The position numbers were made by a program, and so were the translations under genes. A DNA stretch of 64,000 bases, from assembly GCF_009727055.1 (NCBI RefSeq), contig NC_052359.1, positions 20,228,215-20,292,214 on the forward strand. Reading direction: 5' to 3'. Positions 56,252-64,000 of the stretch are shown here, in pieces. The notes beneath the pieces are model-generated. The model was not told the DNA's origin. It saw only the letters and a list, made by a program, of their open reading frames with translations, and ran no database searches. The stretch comes from Benincasa hispida. Lineage: Eukaryota; Streptophyta; Magnoliopsida; Cucurbitales; Cucurbitaceae. Numbering within the stretch: the first letter of the stretch is position 1; each line of letters begins with the position of its first letter.

Positions 56252-57552
56252 ATGATGGAGAGTACCGACTCATCGGCCAGTCCACAGCAGCCGAATTTGC
56301 CACCCGGGTTCCGATTTCACCCGACCGATGAAGAGCTGGTCGTTCACTATCTCAAAAAGAAAGCCAATTCTTCCCCTTTGCCCGTCGCCATCATCGCCGA
56401 GGTCGATCTCTACAAATTCGATCCCTGGGAGCTTCCTGGTACGACCTCAAACTTTTTAAATGCTTCGTAATTAATTAATTAATTAAATTTTTTAACCATG
56501 ATTTTGTACAGCAAAGGCTACTTTTGGAGAACAGGAATGGTACTTTTTCAGTCCAAGGGAAAGGAAGTACCCGAACGGAGCACGGCCGAATCGAGCAGCA
56601 ACATCCGGCTATTGGAAGGCGACAGGGACCGATAAGCCGGTGTTGGCTTCCGGTGGAAGTAATCAGAAAGTTGGGGTGAAGAAGGCGTTAGTATTCTACG
56701 GGGGAAAGCCGCCTAAAGGAATCAAAACCAATTGGATTATGCATGAATATAGATTGGCTGACAATAAGCCTAGCATCAATAAGCCTCCTGGCTATGATTT
56801 GGCCAACAAGAAAAACTCTTTGAAGGTAATCCAATAATCCTTCTTTACTATTCTTCTTTTTTTTACTCCATCAAATTCCTAACGTAGTCCGGATGCATGT
56901 ATTTCTGGTGCAGTTTAGCAGTACCTTATATCGATGTGTCATGTAGTAATTTTTTAAAAAGTGGATGGAATCAATGTGTTTGAAAAAAATTTGTGTTGTT
57001 TTTTTTGTTGGTTAGCTTGATGATTGGGTATTATGCCGAATTTACAAGAAGAACAACTCCCATAGGCCAATGGATCAAGAAAGGGAAGATTCAATGGAAG
57101 ATATGATGGGATCAATACCACAATCCTTGAAGCTAAATGAAGATCAATATCCAAAATTGGGTATTAATTACACAACATTGCTTGAAAATGACCAAAATTT
57201 GCTTCAAGGAATAGTGGCTACCAATAACAATGACACTACCAATTCAATAAAGCGTCCTGCCTCTCTCTTTTGGACTGAAGAAGAATATCATTCAGGCATT
57301 TCTTCAAACAAGAGATTGCATTTTGAAAACACTACCGATAATAATGGGGCTTCTACTTCTATTACAAGAACTCATAGTAATGACAATAATCTCCAAAATT
57401 CTACTTCCTCATTCACTACTCTACTCACCAACCTCCCACAAACGCCGCCGCCGCCTTTGCACCACCACGCCAGCCACTCCGTCCTTGCCTCCATTGGTGA
57501 TGGCCTTTTCCGTCCTCCTTACCAAATCCCAGGAGCAAATTGGTATTCTTAG
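56252..57552 (+). CDS. NAC-domain transcription factor, NAC056/NON-RIPENING type (three exons)
   Basis: Nuclear DNA-binding transcription factor. Exons 56252-56438, 56512-56825 and 57016-57552 join through GT-AG introns of 73 and 190 bp (phases 1 and 0) into 345 aa. NAC subdomains are in order: [20 protein letters not shown] (res. 16-34), [18 protein letters not shown] (46-62), [19 protein letters not shown] then [30 protein letters not shown] then [22 protein letters not shown] (168-179). The C-terminal activation region is low-complexity (N/S/T, PPPP, HHH) and ends [12 protein letters not shown]. The MESTDSS start, the A-B sequence and the tail match the group of Arabidopsis NAC056 (NARS1) and tomato NOR, which control seed and fruit maturation or ripening; length is similar (about 355-365 aa). 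Two ATGs are adjacent (56252 and 56255); homologues start at the second. Residue 167 is Lys where the family usually has Arg. No disruption is seen. Orthology rather than paralogy within this group is not proven. Confidence 0.92.
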
Positions 57553-58675
57553 ACAACTCAATCCAATTCAACCCGGCTAGTATCGATAAATCAGGTAATT
57601 GATTTAGATTTTTAGGAATATTATTTGGATATATAGGGTATTGAGGTTTTAGTTTGGGAGTAGGTAATTAGTGTTGGTATAGAGACATTTTCTTAGGTAA
57701 AGCCTTTAAAAAAAAAAAAAAAAAATCTCTCTTTGATGACCATCTTCTTACCAATTTCAAAATTGAGGGCATAAATTAATATTTTCTACATAAGTATATA
57801 GATTTCATACTCATTTGAAAGGAGGCCAATGTATTCTCATAATTTTCTTTTCTTTTTTTTTTTCTTTTCTTTTTTGGGTTTGAAATAGAACAGTGGTAAA
57901 CCCCCTTTTGTACAGAGTAGTTAATTATATGATCTATATTTATATGCATAATGTAAAATCTAAATTAAATTAAATGTACTGCTTCTATAGAACTTTAATT
58001 TGATGCAATTTTATAATTTTATTGTTCTGTTTTTTTGTCTCTCTCTCTCTAGATTCACGTGCAGATGCATGGTCCGACCTAGGTTTATTCATGTGAAATT
58101 GCCTACTTATTATAAACCCTAATGGGAAAGATATCTTATTTCTTTCCTAACAAATCTTCCTTTTTCCACCTCAACTTTTTTTTTTTTTTTTTTTTGTTGA
58201 AGTTCATATAATATTTATGAAAGTATATCCGATTGATTTTTTTAAAACAATATATGAGGTGGAGATCGAGCCATCGACATTTCTTTTTAAATAAAGATTA
58301 GAGGGATCAAAGTGTACCAAGATATAATATTGAAATGGGAACTATTAAATCAAGGAAGGTTTGATTTGTATGGAAAATTTAATAGTCCCCATTTCAATAT
58401 ATAGATTTTGTTGTTAGTTTTTATAAAAATGAATTTATTTTTTTATTTTGGAAGGTTAAACAAGAGAGAGATGGGGGTGGGAAGGATGATTCTGACCTCT
58501 AGCTTATAAAAGAGATTGTTGATGTCTTGTTTTGGTCAACTTGCCAAATTAATTAAATATGTGAAATCTACTTTTACTGTTTTACATTTCAAATATTTAT
58601 TTTTCATTTTATTTAAAAAAAACACTTTTTAAGATATTAGCCAAAATTTCAAAATTAGAAAAAAAAAAATTAATC
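57553..58675. other. NAC 3' flank, nothing else recognised
   Basis: It includes the 3' UTR of the NAC gene, end not determinable (no canonical AATAAA seen close by). There are homopolymer A/T runs at 57707-57725 and 58177-58195 and a short CT microsatellite at 58039-58051. No gene. Confidence 0.5.
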
Positions 58676-58800
58676 CATAAAATTTTCATTTATTTGAATC
58701 CAACTAAATCTATTGGGTTGATAATCCAATCGAAACCATATCGGTTGGATTGGATTGATAATTTTTTTTGGATCATCGGGTTTTTTCATTTAACACTGAC
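58676..58800. repeat. Decayed fragment related to the MITE at 53838-54437
   Basis: CCATAAAATTTTCATTTATT + TGAATCCAACT ... TTGGGTTGAT ... GGATCATCGGGTTTTT parallels the last 90 bp of the MITE (54347-54437), but the terminal CACCCCT is replaced. Confidence 0.55.
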
Positions 58801-60081
58801 GTTTTTAGTTTTAAAAATTTTACTTGAATTCTAAAAGCATTTTCTAAGACTAAACAAAATTGCAAACATAATAAACATAATTTAAAATATAAAAACAAGT
58901 ACAAAATCATTATCTAATAAGTCCCAAGCTTATTACCTCTTATTCATATCTTAAAATTTACTTTTAGGGAGAAAGTAATTAGAATTTCCACAATCAAATT
59001 ACAACTAAAGTATATCAAAGATTTGGGTATGACCCAATTTAATTATATTTCCAAACAAAAATAAAATCAGATAAGATTTTGGAAGATCAATAGAACATTC
59101 ATAGTGAATTAATTTTCCTTTTGCCTCTCCATACTCACAATTAGCCAACTTTAATAAAAATGGAAAATTCAAATTTTCTCTAAATCCAAAACAAGGAAAA
59201 GTATCATTAAGTAGATATTTGAGTGTGGTTGTCATTTTCTTTTATTGCATTGATAAGATATAGCTATTAAGCATATTCCATGAGGTCACAAAGAAATTGA
59301 CAAGAAGAAAGACTCTATGCCTCACAAGTTGCTTTTATTTTCTTTATTGTTTAAAAATATATTTAATAATTTTTTTAAAAAAATTATAATAATAATAATA
59401 ATTATTATTATTATTATTATTTTTTATGGCTAAATGGGACCGTTCCCATAATTGTCTAAATAGGAATCATTATCTTAAAACTACCCCATATTTAATACCT
59501 CTTTTAATTGCATTCCATTTTGAAGAAAAAGTACAAAACAACTTTACAATGGTTTGAATTATTAGTGCTTAATTTTGGATTAGATATCAAAAGAAATTAT
59601 GTATGTGATCGATACTTCCACTCTAAGCCTACCCATCAACCTCTAGGAGTTAATTAGCCTCATCTATTATATAATTTTTCTTTAAATATTGGAGATCCCA
59701 CATAGATTTTTATAATATGAAATTATATAAATACATTCATTTTGGTGTAGAAATTAAGGGGTAAAGGAATTCAAGTGGATAAATGGTGTAACACCAAGAA
59801 TTGAATACTATAGTATATGAATTTCACAAGCTTGCATTAGCATGAGTAGATGTGCACCAAACATTTTTCTATCCTTTGAAAAGAACAAATTGAAGGGCAT
59901 TGAGAGAAAGAGATAAAAGTTATAGCTTCAAAATGTTTGGAAAAAAATGTCTAAACTCAAACACAAAATGTTTAAACTTTAGCCAATAAGTATCAAACAT
60001 GACCAAAAGAATAATTGTACTCACAAATGTTTTTCATCAAAACTACAAATCTCAATAATAATAATAATAATAATAATAATG
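58801..60081. other. Intergenic with ATT/AAT microsatellites
   Basis: (AAT)n/(ATT)n tract at 59384-59422 that is self-complementary, and (AAT)n at 60052-60080. The 76-aa - strand frame at 59005-59235 is not recognised. Confidence 0.55.
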
Positions 60082-60566
60082 AGGTCAAAAATCACTTTTG
60101 GCCTAAAAAATTTCATGTAAGGTAATATTTAGGCTCTAAACTTTGTTGTGTAACAATTTAGTCCATATAATTATAATTTTGTAACGATTTAGTTTTTAAA
60201 ATTTAGTATTTAATAATTTAGTTTTTGTATTTTAAAATTTATAAATATTTAATACTGATAAATCAATAAACTAATTAAAGAAACAAATATGTTGATAAGT
60301 GACCTGATATGCTTATATGCTATAATGTCTAAATCATTAAATAACAAAAATCAACATTTGATTTTGATGAAACTTTTCACGGCATGAATTAAATTGTACA
60401 AAAATTGAAAGTATAAAAACTTAGAAATTATTACTTATTAATGTTCAAGGACTAGATTGTTACAAAATTAAAAGTAAGAAGATTAAATCATAACAAACAA
60501 TAGTTTGAGAACTAAATTATTACATACCTCAACCAAAGTTTAGGGACCAAAAATGATTTTCGACCT
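60082..60566. mobile_element. Terminal-inverted-repeat element (MITE-like), 485 bp
   Basis: Left AGGTCAAAAATCACTTTTGG and right, reverse complemented, AGGTCGAAAATCATTTTTGG match closely. The interior carries repeated TAACAATTTAGTxxxTAAA phrases in opposite orientation in the two halves. A partial relative occurs just downstream (60643-60700, AATCAATTTTAATCCCTAAA). The left flank is an AAT microsatellite, so the target duplication cannot be seen. Confidence 0.65.
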
Positions 60567-61979
60567 AGATTCTACCACATTGATGAACAATAACTTCACT
60601 TAGTTTTTCTTTCTTGTTCTTGTTATTATTATTGGATTAAAAATCAATTTTAATCCCTAAACTTTAGTATGTAATGATTTAGACATTGTATTTTAAATTC
60701 GTAACAATTTTTTAAAATGATTATTGGGAAAACAATGTTAGGAGGTGATCCGAAGTATCTCAACGAGGTTGGCACAAACCTAGCATTCTCATCATATCCT
60801 CATCTTAAAATTGGTAACGTTTAGTCTCTATGATGACTAAAAGTGTGCTGCTCAAAATTACTATTGTTCCAAAGTTATTAGCCTGGTACAAGTTTCCAAG
60901 TCGTCTTCTAAGGGTACGATTTATACAAAATTCTAAAAATGAAACAAAGATTTTTCTCATTAAATCAACTTTAGTCGTAACCGGTGTGAAATAATTTTGA
61001 AGTGTTGTTTGTTTAGGATAATGTTGTTAAAGAGAGATCAAACATATACTTATACCAAACAAAAAAAAAGAGATGCAGCCTATCATTGCAATTACAATCT
61101 TAATTAAAATTTAAACATGGTGAAGTAGATTCAACACTTACTCAACATTCCTTGAAGTATCTCTAATGTGCTAAATCATTAAATTTGTATATCTAAGACT
61201 AATATCAACTTAGTAAAATAAAAACACAATCCAGTGGTATAAAGGTTTATGAAGATGAAGTGGAAAATTATCTTTTTAGATTCTATAAAAAATGTGAAAT
61301 TTTGTTTGATTACAAAACTGATTTCTATAAAAAAAAATAATAATAATAATAAACGAATTTGATGTGATTCTCAGGCAATCATTTTCAGGTAAAGTTTTGG
61401 AACAATAATCTAATGGCGTGTTTAGAATATTTTATGATAAAAAAATATACGTTTTAATTTAAACGTGTTTATTAAGTCATAAAAGAAAGATAAGCTATGA
61501 CAATAGGTAGCAGTTTTGAGGCTAATGATTAAATATATAACATTTTTAAAGAACTATAAATATGTAGCAATTTTCTCAAATTTTCTTATTTATTTAATGT
61601 ACTTTTTTTTTAACTTGACAACAAATGTTACTAGGAGATTCTATCATCTAATCTCTATGTTTTTCTTCATCATGTTTTTAATTCTTGATTAACATTAGAC
61701 GTTTTCTTCTCAATTTTGTCATGTTTTTCTTTCATTTTCATTACATGTCCAATTTCACACAATATTCTCTTTCTTTAATTATATTTTGTTTTCATTGACT
61801 TTTCTCTTTTTTACAAATTTGTTTCCCCTCTTTTGTTATTTTGTTGGTGTTTATCATTATTTTTTTAGCACAATAATTATGGAATTCAAACGTTTGACTT
61901 TTTTAAAATAAAAATCTATGTCTTATACCAGCTGAACTATGCTCATGTTGGCTTCCATCATTGTAGATTTTTTCATGGT

Positions 61980-62030
61980 TTGAAGTCTATCAGTAATAGA
62001 AATCTATCACTAACATACTTTTAATTCACA
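61980..62030. repeat. TCTATCA/TGATAGA-type cluster 2
   Basis: GAAGTCTATCAGTAATAGAA then ATCTATCACTAAC. Short, same motif type as at 52736 and 62835. Confidence 0.45.
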
Positions 62031-62834
62031 ACCTAAAACAATCGCTAAATGTTACTATTTTACATTTCAAATATTTATTTTTCATTTTTTTAAAAAAAAA
62101 ACACTTTTGTAAGATATTGATCAAAAAATTTCAAATTATGTTGCAAGAAAACAAAACAATCTTTGCAATTAAAAGAGTAACTTTTGGATTTGACCTGTAG
62201 ATATTTTTAATTATTATTTAAAATGCTTCTAAAGAATGTAAGATATAAAAACATTTTAAGGGGAAAAAAAGTAGCGCTTAAGCTAGAAGGTGTGCGAACT
62301 ATATAACACACTTGTAAGCATCAACGGTACAAAATGTATAAGAAATACAAATATGTATACGACAAGATATCCACACCATAACACGTCATTTTTAAGATTT
62401 AAGATACGGACATGATAAGAATACGTATATTAAAACATACATTTTTTTTTTAACTATATATCATTTTTAAACAAGAAGAAAATTTAAAGTCATTGAATTT
62501 ATTCATTTATATCCTTAAAAATTAGTTTGAAGTATTTCACTCTCAAATTTTATTATATTTATCATATATGTACTGACTTAATATAACTAGTGTCTAACAC
62601 ACCTGTTGCATTAATAAGTGTCTTATACGAGTGTGTGTTTTTAAATTTTGGCTTAGTTTTTTTTTTTTATAACATTTGTAAAAATAGATAATAAAAGAAG
62701 AAAGTTAGAGGGTAAAATAGATGTTTATAGATTTGATTTAAAAAAAATAAAATAAAAACTATGAGTAATTGCAACAGGTAACAGTTGTAGCGCTAACAAT
62801 TAAGTGCATATCAGTATTTTTAAAGAATTATAAA

Positions 62835-62945
62835 TATAGCAAAATCTATCAATAATAAATTCTATTACTAATAGATTTCTATTAGTGGTAGATTCTATCG
62901 TTGATAGACTCCTATTAGAAATATGGTCTATCATAGATAGACTCT
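62835..62945. repeat. TCTATCA/TGATAGA-type cluster 3
   Basis: Alternating TCTATCAATAATAAATTC, TAATAGATTTCTATTAGTGG, TAGATTCTATCGTTGATAGA and GTCTATCATAGATAGACTC: four to five imperfect palindromes, about 20 bp apart. Confidence 0.6.
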
Positions 62946-63249
62946 AAGAACTTAATCAAATTTTATTATATTTGTAATTTTTTTATTGTACTATATCTAC
63001 AAATCTTTTGGATCTGATTGTTGTATTTGCAACTGCCCAAAATCAATGGATTACAAAAGGATGCCTAAGAACTTTAGCCCATTGCCAACAACACCATAAG
63101 TCCATATCCAATCAAAAGAATCATGTACCGCTAAGTTGTATCACTAATATACCTAATGTAAAATATCTCAATAATCTAGAGAGTATACAAATAAAATACC
63201 ATTTTTGTATCATTGATAAAATATACCATAAATATATATTTCTTCTTTA

Positions 63250-64000
63250 GTACAACTAGTTTGATATTACGTACATTGATTTCAAAAAAAATATCTGTAT
63301 ACTATATATTAGATATATTATTATATGTTAAATAAAATAAATATTTGAATATTTTTAAGAACAATATATAACTAGTATTTAAATCTATGAATATAACTAA
63401 TAATCTATTTGTACAAAAAAAAAAATAGAAGAAGAAAGAAAAAGAAAACCAGTAACTCTTAACTCAAATCTTCATCTCTAAGTTAAAAATAATTTTTTAT
63501 TTGAATGATTTTATATATCGATTTCAAATTTATCTGAACCAAAAAGTGTTGAAAAAATTATGATCTTTTCCCAAAAAAGAGAAAAGAAAAATCATGATAA
63601 CCCTCCTCTATTTAAAAAAAAAATAGAGATAATTGTCTCTGGTTAGTTCTTTTTGTGATGATTTAATTATCTCTTAATTATAAACTTTGATTTAAATCAA
63701 TTTTTAAAAAATAATGATAATTTTCTTATTTAAAAACAACTTTATTTGATGATTTGATTACAATTTAAATTTGAACCAAAATATTATTATTCTTTTATGT
63801 AAAACTTCTTAAAACTAATTCTCTTGTGATAGATTTGCAATGATTTGTTGATTTTAAAGTTACTTTGAAATTTTTGAAGGCATGAATTAGTGTGTTTTTA
63901 CACCATCACCACCACAACAATAATAATAGAGAGAGAAAAAAAAATACAAAAGCATGAAAAATAGTAAATTATTATAAATCAAACGTGCGCATTTATTTTT
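63250..64000. repeat. Second copy of the dispersed repeat seen around the pararetrovirus
   Basis: It starts ACTAGTTTGATATTACG (63256-63272), as at 15073. GATGATTTAATTATC + TCTTAATTATAAACTTTG (63658 onward) and TGATGATTTGATTAC (63748) repeat the unit of 15.37-16.04 kb. The tail AAAAGCATGAAAAATAGTA + AATTATTATAAA (63949 onward) matches 23535-23565. This copy has no virus in it. Confidence 0.55.

Larger units (their letters stand above)
60567..63249. other. Intergenic, mostly featureless
   Basis: AT-rich DNA with an AAT run at 61338-61352. An 80-aa frame at 63008-63250 starts MDLIVVFATAQNQWITKG; I do not recognise it. TCTATCA-type clusters are listed separately. Confidence 0.45.

Noticed and set aside
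59005..59235. 76-aa - strand frame MTTTLKYLLNDTFPC...
   Set aside because: No recognisable domain or supporting gene structure.
63008..63250. 80-aa frame starting MDLIVVFATAQNQ
   Set aside because: No recognised domain, isolated in AT-rich DNA; could be a decayed fragment but there is nothing to support a call.

Overview
This is a nuclear window from a eudicot plant: AT-rich, intron-containing, and filled with decayed transposable elements. The NAC gene and the style of the LTR families suggest a cucurbit, but that is inference, not proof. I see one gene that looks intact, a three-exon NAC transcription factor of the NAC056/NON-RIPENING type (56252-57552, + strand), with a plausible promoter upstream. 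Everything else I can recognise is mobile or repetitive DNA.

Layout. 1-2443: right-hand part of a CACTA (En/Spm) transposon, with transposase remnant, subterminal repeats and terminal CACTA motif, inserted in a Ty1/copia element on the - strand. 2444-8336: that copia element (A), whose 5' LTR is 8176-8336, split by two solo LTRs of one long-LTR family in opposite orientations (2979-4851 on +, about 5005-7743 on -); the second carries a foreign block of about 0.8 kb. 8430-13370: a second, + strand copia element (B), heavily mutated. An N at 13225 sits between two identical 74-bp copies and looks like a gap-closing artefact. 15.06-23.65 kb: a dispersed repeat with tandem units of about 100 bp, interrupted by a 7.2-kb endogenous pararetrovirus (Caulimoviridae-like, - strand) that begins at its tRNA primer-binding site. 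23.65-27.49 kb: remnant of a long-LTR copia-type element. 27.65-28.66 kb: three adjacent minisatellite blocks with different units.

28921-49681 is a nest anchored by target-site duplications (TSDs). Copia element D (161-bp LTRs, TSD ATAAT) contains copia element C (30176-43926, TSD GTTAC/GTTGC) and a Ty3/gypsy-type gag-protease-only element E (44225-47258, TSD TTATC). Element C in turn contains two solo LTRs, 30728-32409 (TSD ATAGG) and 36919-38846 (TSD TAAAT). The LTRs of C and of the unrelated E both carry arrays built on a CGATCG core.

49.7-64 kb is mostly host intergenic DNA with small terminal-inverted-repeat elements, a decayed RNase H-like fragment split by a Mutator-like MITE, the NAC gene, microsatellites, TCTATCA/TGATAGA clusters, and at the far right another copy of the dispersed repeat seen around the pararetrovirus.

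No rRNA, tRNA, CRISPR array or bacterial-type feature is supported. The genes do not form a pathway: the window is one regulatory gene beside a graveyard of nested elements.
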